From positions 124,001 to 188,000 of the forward strand of contig CAWFGU010000024.1 of NCBI GenBank assembly GCA_963815505.1: a stretch of 64,000 bases of DNA. The letters are read 5' to 3'. The DNA comes from CAXBBB01 sp963815505 (lineage in GTDB: Bacteria > Bacteroidota > Rhodothermia > Rhodothermales > BA12). A model generated the notes under the pieces. That model made no database searches. It was not told the DNA's origin and worked only from the letters and a program-made list of their open reading frames with translations. How positions within the stretch are numbered: the first letter of the stretch is position 1; every line of letters begins with the position of its first letter. A program made the position numbers and the translations under genes. Shown here one piece after another: positions 1-7,654 of the stretch.

Positions 1-1
1 C

Positions 2-790
2 GGCGCGGACATGGCCCGCGACGTATTCCTATTCCTCTCTCAGACCGACACCCGCATTCTCTGGGTCGGAGTCGTCGGTACGTCGGGGTGGCAGGCGCTG
101 CGAAGTGCTCTTCCCCAAGCTGCCGCACTGGTGTTGACCTACGAGGTGGGCGGACTGGGACGCGACGCGCTCGAAGAAGTCATCATGGCACGGCACGGCA
201 AGAGCGGATTGGCGCTGCACTTCGAGCCCATCGCCGACAAAACGAGCAAGGCCGAGCGGATGCTGCTCAAAGCGCGAAAGGGAGAGATCGACACGCAGCC
301 CGGACTGCGCCGCCTCTACTTCGACGAACTCTCCCGCGTCAGTGGGCAGAATCTGACGCTTGCCCTTGTCTACTGGCTCCGCTCCGTCGTCATCGATGCT
401 GACGGCGAAGTCGTGCGCGTCCATCAACCCAATAGGCTGTCCTTCGCCTTTCTCGATAGCTTCGACCGGGCAGGAGCGTTCACGCTCAAGGCCTTCCTCG
501 ATCACCGCAGCCTGACCATCCGTGAGTTGTCTCAGGTGATGGGCGGCGTCCCGACCCGCTCGGCCGTCGAGCAGTTCGAGCGCGTCGGCAATGTTCTGCT
601 CATCGAACCGATGCCGACCGCAAACCAGCCCACTCCCAACCCTTCTTCTACAGAGGTTTCCTCTGCTTTCGGCGAGCGAGCGCCCGTTTTCTTCGCTTCC
701 GGCGATGCGGATGTGCGCTACCGGTTGCGGCCGGTCGTCATTCAGCCCATCGTCGACTACCTTCGCCGCCAGAACGTGCTGCGGACGTAG
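2..790 (+). CDS. C-terminal part of a possible AAA-type ATPase (cut by window edge)
   Basis: The frame is open from the first complete codon of the window, so the gene starts upstream and the first ATG at 11 is probably internal. The visible 262 residues begin with a hydrophobic strand (WVGVVGTSGWQ) that resembles the sensor-1 region of an AAA-type ATPase. A helical part follows, and then a region that could be a winged helix (LTIRELSQVMGGVPTRSAV, later YRLRPVVIQPIVDYL). No Walker motif is in view. The family assignment rests on recalled similarity to large membrane-associated ATPases of Bacteroidota and is tentative. What is certain is a real coding frame ending in TAG at 788-790. Confidence 0.5.
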   Translation, partial: GADMARDVFLFLSQTDTRILWVGVVGTSGWQALRSALPQAAALVLTYEVGGLGRDALEEVIMARHGKSGLALHFEPIADKTSKAERMLLKARKGEIDTQPGLRRLYFDELSRVSGQNLTLALVYWLRSVVIDADGEVVRVHQPNRLSFAFLDSFDRAGAFTLKAFLDHRSLTIRELSQVMGGVPTRSAVEQFERVGNVLLIEPMPTANQPTPNPSSTEVSSAFGERAPVFFASGDADVRYRLRPVVIQPIVDYLRRQNVLRT

Positions 791-851
791 CGACTGGTCT
801 TCAGTAGGAGCAGCGTCCGGAGATAGGAGCCAGTAGGCGATCCAGCTGCAG

Positions 852-1115
852 TTAAGAGGGTAGCCGGTCGCACTCGGCGTGTGGCCCAATCAAGATCCAG
901 ACAACGCCTTCCGGCTTGTTCATTCCCAACGCTCTACAGTCCTCATTGACACGCGCGGGTCATACCTCCTTTCGGCTACCGACCCTCTTGAAGTGAAGCG
1001 AGGGATGGCGCGAATCGGTGTTCGGAAAGCGCGAATTGCTTGTCCGCGAGCGACTGAATGCGGGAGGCAGCTTACGCTACTAACGCCAGTAGACGGGAAG
1101 GGCGAGGTGTTTCAC
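852..1115 (-). pseudogene. Decayed RelE/ParE-superfamily toxin gene
   Basis: Read on the minus strand from GTG 1115, the fragments fit a small RelE/ParE-type toxin: MKH-like start, YWR, two stops, RKLPP, then IQSLADKQFAL in another frame, then RHPSLHFKRVGS, a TGA where the family usually has Trp, ARVNEDCRALG, KPEGVVW and IGPHAECDRL before TAA at 854-852. The order and spacing match an intact toxin of about 88 residues. The lesions include at least three nonsense codons and a frameshift, so it cannot make a toxin. It lies just downstream of a matching antitoxin remnant. The family match is from memory. Confidence 0.72.
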
Positions 1116-1170
1116 GCCGGAAAGAAAGCAAGAAAAGGCACGACCTCGCTCCAGTCAGAGCGGCAACGGA

Positions 1171-1377
1171 TCACCGATGCCACATAAGGCGCGCTCTGCC
1201 TTGCTCGTATTCCGCTTCTGCTTCGGCCAGCAAACCATCTAGCCGCCCCTCGTCCAGATCACGACCGATTTGTTCGTCCTACCTATCGTCGTGGTGCCGA
1301 GCAAACCACGCCGAAGGCTGAGTCGGTTCGTCGGAGGAGAGCTCGGCGATGGCTGCCTCGATTTCTTAGACCCTCAT
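1171..1377 (-). pseudogene. Decayed antitoxin gene paired with the RelE-like remnant
   Basis: One minus-strand frame from ATG 1377 reads MRV, stop, EIEAAIAELSSDEP, SAWFARHHDDR, stop, DEQIGRDLDEGRLDGLLAEA, EAEYEQGRAR and then a divergent tail to TGA at 1173-1171. Except for the two stops it is one continuous frame. This matches a common small antitoxin that ends in GRL-xx-L-x-EA-x-x-x-x-x-x-GR and precedes RelE-type toxins. The stops are explained by single substitutions: TAA from CAA (Gln) and TAG from TGG (Trp). The antitoxin-then-toxin order is preserved. This is a true decayed gene, not a homopolymer indel artefact. Confidence 0.75.
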
Positions 1378-1409
1378 GAGGATGCGGTTGGACGGCGGGA
1401 GACAAACTA

Positions 1410-2960
1410 CTATTTCCGCCCGCGCAGGGTAATCACGGGCAGGATCACCTCTTCCAGGCTCGCGCCGCCGTGCTGCATCGTGTCGCGGTAGCGGTTCTGG
1501 TAGTGGTTGTAGTTGGTCGGGTAGACGAAGTAGTAGTCCTCCTTGGCGATGATAAAGTTCTCGTTGGCCGCCTGCTGCGGCAGCCCCCACGCGTCGGGAT
1601 CGTCGATCACGATGGCGTGCTTGGAGTCGGCTTTGACCTGGCGACCGTGCTTGTAGCGCAGCGCCGTCGACGTGTCCCGATCGCCGATGACTTTGGTGTC
1701 GTGTAGGCAGCGGATGGCGCCGTGATCAGTCGTGATGACGATGGTGGCGTCCTGGTCGGCGAGGCTTTCGAGCGTTTGCCGCAGCCAGCTGTGCTCGAAC
1801 CATGTGCGCGTCAGAGCGCGGTAGGCGCGCTCGTCCGGGGCGATCTCGCGCAGCACGCTGCTTTCGCTCCGGCTGTGCGCTAGGATGTCGACGAAGTTGA
1901 CGACGATCGCCGACAGGTCCGACTGCGACAGGTCCGACGCCTTGGCGGCCAACTCGCGACCGTCCTTGGTCGAGACGATTTTCTGGTACTTCATCCGCAC
2001 GTCCTTGAGGTGCTTGCGGTGGAGTTGGTCGGACAAGAACTCCTCTTCGTGCTGGTTGAGGCTGTGCTCCTCGCCTTCGCGGTTCCACTTCTGCGGGTAC
2101 AGCCGGGCGATGTCGCGCGGCAGCAGGCCGCTAAAAATGGCGTTGCGCGAAAACGGCGTCGCCGTCGGGAGCAGGCCGTAGTGGAAATCGCGCGTCAGGT
2201 CGAACAGGCCGCCGACGAGGTTCTCGAACTCCAACCACTGATCGTAGCGCATGCAGTCGATCACCAGCAGGACGACCTTCTTCTTGTCGCGCAGGTGGGG
2301 AACGACGAACTGCTGCACCACGTCGTGCGAGAGCGGCGGACGGCTATCCGACGGGCCTTCCTCGGCGATCCAACCGGGATACTCGTCCTCGATGAACTTG
2401 CCGAACTGGCGGTTGGCCTCGCGGTACTGGTCGTCCAAGATCTGCCGAACGCCCTCCTCCGAGTCGATCTCCACGTCGAAGCGCACCAGCTCGCGGTACA
2501 ACTCGGTCCACTCCTCGAAGTCGAGCCGACCGCTCAACCGCTGGGTGATCCGGCCGAACTGCTGCAGATAGTCGGACTGCACCTTTTCGCCCGTCAGCCG
2601 CTGCTGGTCTAGCAGGCGTTTGAGCGTTAGCAGGATCTGGCTCGGGTTGACCGGTTTGGTCAGATAGTCGGCCATCTGACTTCCGAGCGCCTCTTCCATC
2701 AGATGCTCCTCCTCGCTCTTGGTCACCATCACGACCGGTGTGGCGGGCCGCGCTTCTTTGATGGCCGCGAGCGTTTCGAGTCCGCCCATGCCCGGCATCT
2801 GCTCGTCGAGCAGGACGGCGTCGGGCTGCGCGCGCATCACCTGCTCGACGCCATCTGCGCCGTTAGAAGCCTTGATGACGTCGTAGCCTTTGGCCTCCAG
2901 CATGCGGATGTGCGGCGTGAACAGGTCGATCTCGTCGTCGATCCAGAGAATGCGGGGCAT
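1410..2960 (-). CDS. porX: PorX-type response regulator with PglZ domain
   Basis: This 516-residue protein has an N-terminal receiver domain (acidic pocket D8/D9, phosphoacceptor D52 in LLDEQMPGM, conserved Lys in YLTKPV at about 100). A helical linker follows, then a PglZ domain of the alkaline-phosphatase fold with VVLLVIDCMRYDQW, TATPFSRNAIFSG and TTDHGAI. This is the architecture of PorX, the cytoplasmic regulator that with PorY controls type IX secretion; the PglZ domain of characterised PorX proteins is a zinc-dependent phosphodiesterase. No porY-like kinase is adjacent. Several proteins in this window end in T9SS sorting domains, which fits the assignment. It starts at ATG 2960 and is divergent from the lipoprotein gene at 3086. 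Confidence 0.93.
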   Translation of the reverse strand: MPRILWIDDEIDLFTPHIRMLEAKGYDVIKASNGADGVEQVMRAQPDAVLLDEQMPGMGGLETLAAIKEARPATPVVMVTKSEEEHLMEEALGSQMADYLTKPVNPSQILLTLKRLLDQQRLTGEKVQSDYLQQFGRITQRLSGRLDFEEWTELYRELVRFDVEIDSEEGVRQILDDQYREANRQFGKFIEDEYPGWIAEEGPSDSRPPLSHDVVQQFVVPHLRDKKKVVLLVIDCMRYDQWLEFENLVGGLFDLTRDFHYGLLPTATPFSRNAIFSGLLPRDIARLYPQKWNREGEEHSLNQHEEEFLSDQLHRKHLKDVRMKYQKIVSTKDGRELAAKASDLSQSDLSAIVVNFVDILAHSRSESSVLREIAPDERAYRALTRTWFEHSWLRQTLESLADQDATIVITTDHGAIRCLHDTKVIGDRDTSTALRYKHGRQVKADSKHAIVIDDPDAWGLPQQAANENFIIAKEDYYFVYPTNYNHYQNRYRDTMQHGGASLEEVILPVITLRGRK

Positions 2961-3085
2961 GGGCAGAGGAGTGGGTGAGATCGGGCAACGGCGCTCTACA
3001 CTGCAATCGTGCGCGCGCCGTTAGATGTACACCCGAACCCGTCGCGATTGCGTATCGTTTCGCCGACGCCCTCATACCCGATTCG

Positions 3086-4046
3086 ATGTTCCGAACCGCC
3101 TTCCGCCTTACTCGCCATCCTCCTGATCGCCGGATGCGCGACGCCCCCGCCGCCTCAGTCCGCTCCGCCGTCCGATCTGAGAAGTCAAGCCGTCGACGCC
3201 GTAGCGCTTCCGGCCGAGCCGACGGCAGGCGCGTCGTCTGAGTTCTGGCAGATGTGGGGCGACGGCAACGCCGAGATGTCCAGCTACGCCGCCGTGTCGA
3301 GCCGCTACGGAGCGCCACGCGATGCTGAACTGGTGCTGATCTACGTCACAGAGGGCCTGAACCGCGCGACTATGGTCAAAGACGACGCGGCCGACGATGC
3401 GCTGAGCGTGCTCAAGCTCAACATCTCGGAGAAGTTCGACACCGGCATCTACCCGTACAGCGTGATGACGAGTATCTTTTCGCCTGTCGACGCCTACCGC
3501 GCCGAGCGCTTCCAGCCCGTCAAACTCACGCTGACGGCCCAAGAGTGGTGCGGCCACGTCTTCCGCGGCGTCTGGCCCGGACTCGAGGGCTTCCGCTCGA
3601 CGCTCTACTCCTATTTCGCCGGAGAGGACGAGTCGGATCAGACGATGCAAGCGCCCGTGGGCACGCTCTACGAGGACGCGCTGTTGATCCAACTGCGCGA
3701 ACTCGACGGCCCGTTCGCCGATGGCGGCGATTGGAGCGGCCACATCGTCCCGTCGCTCTGGCAGCAGCGCGTCACCCATGAGCCGTTAGCCGCCCTCGCT
3801 GCGACGATCACGCGCACCGATGCCGACCGCGATGGAAAGCCGGTCACGCGTTTTGTTTTGACCTACGGCGAGTACTCGCGTACCTACGACGTGGAGAAAG
3901 CGTCACCGAAACGCGTCGTCGCGTGGGAAACCTCGACCGGCGACCGCGCAGTTCTTCAGGGCACCGACCGGCTGCCGTACTGGCGCCTCAACGGACCCGG
4001 CGACGAGTCCAACCGCGCCCGATTCGGCCTTTCCTCCTCCGACTAG
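3086..4046 (+). CDS. Conserved lipoprotein of the family often mislabelled septum formation inhibitor Maf (frameshift in signal peptide)
   Basis: The mature part is one frame (WQMWGDGNAEMSSY, LIYVTEG, NTGIYPYSVMTS, QEWCGHVF, SYFAGEDE) and matches a Bacteroidota lipoprotein family that databases often mislabel as septum formation inhibitor Maf; it is not related to true Maf. Function is unknown. In that frame only GTG 3009 or TTG 3048 is available and both give poor signal peptides. ATG 3086, one frame over, encodes MFRTAFR and runs into LLAILLIAGC if one C near 3107 is removed, giving an excellent lipobox. The start at ATG 3086 with a +1 indel is therefore preferred. Mature Cys follows LIAG. 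Confidence 0.75.
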
Positions 4047-4054
4047 ATTTCCTC

Positions 4055-4714
4055 GTGCGGTTCTTGTTCGCGCTCACGCTCCTCGCTCTGGTCGGTGCTC
4101 TGATCGGTTGTGACGCCATTCAGTCCGACGACGGATTCGTCCGCTTCGTCCACGCGGCGCCCAACGCCCCGGCGGTTTCGCTCTTTCTCGGCGACGCGTC
4201 CGAAGATCCCATCTCGTTCGGTGAAACGCTGTCCTATCAAACCGTTAGCGTCGGAGACCCGCGAGCGCGTGTGCGCGGCTTCGACGATGCGAGCCGTCGC
4301 TACATCGATCAACTGGTGCGCGTCGAGAAGGACGAACTAACCACCCTCATTCTCGTCGACACGACAGTTTCCAAGCCGTATCTCTACCTCGAAGACGACG
4401 CGCCTCTCTCTTCGGCGCCGCGCAACCTGCGCTTCGTCCATGGAGCACCTACTGTGGGAGCCATTGACGTGTTCGAAGCCGAAGAGGATGGGGCGATACT
4501 CAGTCCGCGACCTGTTTCAACGCTTCAATTCCGTGGCAACACCGGCTTCGTCGGACTGGGAGTGGGAGTTGCGGCGCTGGTCGCAGTTGAGAAGGCCGCG
4601 CCGTTTCGCCGCTTCTTTATGCAGCCCCGGCGTGGGAAGGCCACACTGGTGCTGGTCGAGCAGACCGGCCTGCTGCGCGGTATAGAGCTGGACGAGACCC
4701 CGCCTGTGCGGTAG
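4055..4714 (+). CDS. DUF4397 lipoprotein
   Basis: A protein of 219 residues from GTG 4055. The N-terminus MRFLFALTLLALVGALIGC is a lipoprotein signal with a lipobox, so the product is probably anchored on the envelope. The mature domain opens with VRFVHAAPNAPAVSLFLG and repeats the theme with LRFVHGAPTVGAIDVFEA, which is the signature of DUF4397, a beta-sandwich domain of unknown function common in secreted proteins. The start is 8 bases after the previous stop, so the two lipoproteins are probably cotranscribed. The frame extends upstream to 3923, but that part overlaps the preceding gene and lacks a signal peptide. Confidence 0.8.
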   Translation: MRFLFALTLLALVGALIGCDAIQSDDGFVRFVHAAPNAPAVSLFLGDASEDPISFGETLSYQTVSVGDPRARVRGFDDASRRYIDQLVRVEKDELTTLILVDTTVSKPYLYLEDDAPLSSAPRNLRFVHGAPTVGAIDVFEAEEDGAILSPRPVSTLQFRGNTGFVGLGVGVAALVAVEKAAPFRRFFMQPRRGKATLVLVEQTGLLRGIELDETPPVR

Positions 4715-4721
4715 GAGGCGT

Positions 4722-4770
4722 GAGCACCCGGTAACGTCGCCCGACCTGTGGCACCATGTCGCGGGTGCTC
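4722..4770 (+). terminator. Possible hairpin terminator
   Basis: GAGCACCCG (4722-4730) pairs with CGGGTGCTC (4762-4770), a perfect 9-bp stem with a 31-base loop, just after the DUF4397 stop. There is no T-run and the loop is long, so this could be a weak terminator or another structured element. Confidence 0.35.
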
Positions 4771-4801
4771 GGTGGTATGCGCTAACCAACCATCAGACGA
4801 C

Positions 4802-5020
4802 ATGGCGATCAGGAAAGGCACACGCGTGACGTGGGACTGGGGCAGCGGAACGGCCGAAGGCGTTGTCCAAAGCACTCATCCCGAAGAGATAACGCGCACG
4901 ATCAAGGGAAGCGAGATCACGCGCAACGGTTCGTCGGACGATCCGGCTCTCGTAATCGAGCAGGAGGACGGAACGACGGTCCTCAAACTCCGCAGCGAAG
5001 TCGACCGCGCCGACGACTGA
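4802..5020 (+). CDS. DUF2945 / HVA1 TUDOR-like small protein
   Basis: A 72-residue protein from ATG 4802. It opens MAIRKGTRVTWDWGSGTAEG and continues with VQSTHPEEITRTIKGSEITR, DDPALVIEQEDGTTVLKLRS. This is the DUF2945 (hypervirulence-associated TUDOR-like, HVA1) pattern: a small SH3/TUDOR-like barrel found across bacteria and fungi, without an established biochemical role in bacteria. It has no signal peptide, so it is cytoplasmic. It stands alone between a possible terminator and the permease gene. Confidence 0.82.
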   Translation: MAIRKGTRVTWDWGSGTAEGVVQSTHPEEITRTIKGSEITRNGSSDDPALVIEQEDGTTVLKLRSEVDRADD

Positions 5021-5113
5021 GCAAGCGGTTCTCTGCCCGCGTAGTCACAGTGCCTGCATACATCACGGATCCTGGCGCAATAGCTTGCGGGCTTCTCCTA
5101 TATATACGTCCAC

Positions 5114-6469
5114 ATGCGGACTGCAGATCTCGCTCGCCTCGCCACCTCCAACCTGCGGCGCAACCGCACGCGCACGCTGCTCACGCTCGCCGGGGTAGCC
5201 GTTGGGGTGGGCGCGCTGTTGACGCTGATCGGCTATGGCGCAGGGCTTCAGAACAACGCGCGCGGCGAGTTCGAGCGGCTGGAGCTGTACAACACCCTCC
5301 GCGTCACGTCGCGTCCCGATCCGTTCGGCGGTGCGGGCGAGATCGCCTTCCAAACTCGAAAGGCCGAAGACGACACGACGCGAGAAGTCCCGGTCACCGA
5401 CAGCCTGCTGTCCGCGCTGGCTGACATTCCCGGCGTTCTGGCGGCGTATCCCGAGATCGTATTTCCGGTCCAGGTGCGCAGCGGCGATCGCGAACTGGTC
5501 GCCAACGCCGAGGCGATTCCCCAATCGTTCGCGAGCATCGACGCCTACGAGCCGTCGAGCGGTGCCTTCTTCTCCGACTCGTCGGACGCGTCGATTCTCA
5601 TGGCGGCTTCGATGGCCGAGCGGCTGGGCTTCGATCCGCCCGAGTCCATCGTTGGCGACACCGTCGATCTGGTGTCGGCCACGCTCGACCTGCGCGCGAT
5701 TCAGGCATCTGCGGCTGCGTTCGGAATGGGACTGACGACGCTGCCGTTTCGCGAAAACGTCAACCGCGTCCGCGTGGCTGGGCTGCTCGCCGACGATGGG
5801 CAGCAGGTGTCGTCGTTCTTCCGCGTCCTGCTGCCCATCGGCTACGCACGGACGGTCAAGAAGGTGACGTTCTTCTCGACCATCGACCTACTCATGCGGC
5901 GCTCGCAGACGACCGGAGGGTACGGCGCCGCTCGAGTCCAACTGAGCGACCCCGACGCCCACGCCCGCGTCGTCGCTGCCGTAGACGAAGCAGGCGTCCA
6001 CTCGTCGAGCCTGCGCGACCAGTTCGCCCAACTCGAACGCTTGTTCACACTGATTGACCTGGCGCTGGGTATCGTCGGTCTGATTGCGCTCGTCGTGGCG
6101 ACGCTGGGCATTGCCAACACGATGCTGATGAGCGTGATGGAGCGTCGGCGCGAGATCGGCGTGATGAAGGCCGTCGGAGGTGAGGAAGGGCTGTTGCAGC
6201 GGCTGTTTCTGACCGAAAGTGCACTCGTCGGCCTGATCGGCGGCGTCATCGGAATCGGCCTGGGCTACGTGGGAATGGGCGTGATCCAGTTCTCGGTGTC
6301 GACCTACCTCGAGGGCCGCAATCTACCCACGTTGCCCGTGTTCTCGACGAGCGTAGGGATGGTGATGGGCGTGCTTGCCGTCGCTCTGCTGGTCAGCGTC
6401 GTCGCGGGATGGGTACCTGCGCGGCGGGCTGCTCGCGTCGAGCCGGTTGAGGCGCTCCGGAGTCTCTGA
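5114..6469 (+). CDS. ABC transporter permease, MacB/FtsX type
   Basis: A 451-residue integral membrane protein. One transmembrane helix lies near residues 20-42 (NRTRTLLTLAGVAVGVGALL), followed by a large periplasmic MacB-like core (about 45-300) and three C-terminal helices forming the FtsX domain, with the typical MERRREIGVMKAVG and ending VPARRAARVEPVEALRSL. Such permeases work with a cytoplasmic ATPase as mechanotransmission or efflux systems. No ATPase gene is adjacent, so it may pair with one encoded elsewhere. ATG 5114 is chosen because it places the first helix directly after a short basic N-terminus. An AT-rich stretch (tatatata) lies about 10 bases upstream. Confidence 0.9.
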   Translation: MRTADLARLATSNLRRNRTRTLLTLAGVAVGVGALLTLIGYGAGLQNNARGEFERLELYNTLRVTSRPDPFGGAGEIAFQTRKAEDDTTREVPVTDSLLSALADIPGVLAAYPEIVFPVQVRSGDRELVANAEAIPQSFASIDAYEPSSGAFFSDSSDASILMAASMAERLGFDPPESIVGDTVDLVSATLDLRAIQASAAAFGMGLTTLPFRENVNRVRVAGLLADDGQQVSSFFRVLLPIGYARTVKKVTFFSTIDLLMRRSQTTGGYGAARVQLSDPDAHARVVAAVDEAGVHSSSLRDQFAQLERLFTLIDLALGIVGLIALVVATLGIANTMLMSVMERRREIGVMKAVGGEEGLLQRLFLTESALVGLIGGVIGIGLGYVGMGVIQFSVSTYLEGRNLPTLPVFSTSVGMVMGVLAVALLVSVVAGWVPARRAARVEPVEALRSL

Positions 6470-6478
6470 ACATTGGTG

Positions 6479-7261
6479 CTACTCGCCGAGGAACGTCATC
6501 ACCGCGTTTGCAAACGCTTGGGGCGCTTCGGCGTGGACCCAGTGCCCAGCGTCCGGAACGGTGACGAGCCGCGCGTTGGGGAAAAGGGTGTGGATCTCGG
6601 GCCAGTCGTCGTCGCGCACGTAGCCGGACGCGCCGCCGCGCACAAACAGGGCTGGCCCCTCGAACGGCGCGTTTGATGCGACGGGTTTGAGAACCTCATC
6701 GTAGCGTGAAGCCAGAACGGCGAGGTTGGGTGCCCAATCGTACCCTTCAGGCGTCCGCGTCAGATTTTTAAGAAGGAACTGACGCACTCCCCAATCGGGT
6801 ACCGAATCGGACAACAGCGCGTCGGCATCGGAGCGCGAATCCAGCGCGTCCAGATCGACCGATTGTAGCGCGTTCAAAAGTTCGCGATGCCCTGGAGGAT
6901 AGGCTTTGGGGGCTATGTCGACCACAATCAAGCGGTCAACCCGATGGCGGTGTGTCAGCGCCAAGGTCATCGCTGTTTTTCCGCCCATAGAATGGCCGAG
7001 TACGTCCGACGACTTTATGCTCTCATTGTCCATGAAAGCGGTTACGTCGGCGGCCATGTGGTCGTACGAGAATGCCTCGGTATGCGGTGATCGACCGTGG
7101 TTTCGAGCGTCTAGGGCGTAGGTATCACGAGACTGAGAGAAGGCGGTTCGGGACAGCGTCGACCAGTTACCACCCGATCCCAGAAAGCCGTGTAATACGA
7201 GCAGCGGGGGGGCGTCGGCGGGGTAGCGTTTGGCATGCAGGGCAACGGTCGAAGGAGACAA
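6479..7261 (-). CDS. Alpha/beta-fold hydrolase (YbfF-like esterase)
   Basis: A 260-residue cytoplasmic protein. It has the oxyanion-hole motif LHGFLG (23-28), the strand LDARNHGRSPH, the nucleophile elbow GHSMGG with Ser91, and a C-terminal catalytic His in DAGHWVHAEAPQ. The order DARNHGRS followed by GHSMGGK is typical of the YbfF/abhydrolase esterase group, which acts on short acyl esters in vitro; the physiological substrate cannot be read from sequence. The start is a TTG at 7261, just ahead of the first beta strand. It converges with the permease gene (9-base gap) and is divergent from the promoter at 7327. Confidence 0.88.
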   Translation of the reverse strand: MSPSTVALHAKRYPADAPPLLVLHGFLGSGGNWSTLSRTAFSQSRDTYALDARNHGRSPHTEAFSYDHMAADVTAFMDNESIKSSDVLGHSMGGKTAMTLALTHRHRVDRLIVVDIAPKAYPPGHRELLNALQSVDLDALDSRSDADALLSDSVPDWGVRQFLLKNLTRTPEGYDWAPNLAVLASRYDEVLKPVASNAPFEGPALFVRGGASGYVRDDDWPEIHTLFPNARLVTVPDAGHWVHAEAPQAFANAVMTFLGE

Positions 7262-7326
7262 GGCGTGTGACGGGTTATGAGTGAGGGAGCGAGATCATCA
7301 AATGGAAACGGGGGATTAACTTTGCC

Positions 7327-7357
7327 TTGACACGAACCGGCGTGCCGGGTATCTTTG
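7327..7357 (+). promoter_or_regulatory. Bacteroidota-type promoter of the TonB receptor unit
   Basis: TTGACA (7327-7332), a 17-base spacer, and TATCTTTG (7350-7357) match the -33 TTG and -7 TAnnTTTG consensus of Bacteroidota primary sigma factors exactly. Transcription would start near 7364, leaving a leader of about 290 bases before the receptor ATG at 7655. Confidence 0.75.
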
Positions 7358-7364
7358 CATCTCG

Positions 7365-7654
7365 TCCAAATCCCGACAATTCGTTGGGTGACGGAAAAAA
7401 TCGTCTTCACCCCTCGCTGTTTGCCCCAGACTGCTACGACTCCCTCACCGAATACAGTGTTCTCGTCCCCGGCCTCGTGCTCGGGACGCGATACGCGTTT
7501 GGTAGAGCGAGACGGAGCACTGGTGCTCGGCGCACCCCGCAAGGCGGGCAGCGCCCCATGCGCTGATGCAGGGGTCGACTGTTCCCACCACACAACCGCA
7601 CGGTCCACGAGCCGGCAACGTGTGATCCCCACATCATCAACCTTAGGTAGCACT
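7365..7654 (+). other. Long 5' leader without a gene
   Basis: About 290 bases between the predicted start site and the receptor ATG. I see no coding frame with support. There are GC-rich self-complementary stretches (for example gcgcaccccgcaaggcgggc near 7530), so a structured leader is possible, but I do not recognise a riboswitch. Confidence 0.35.
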
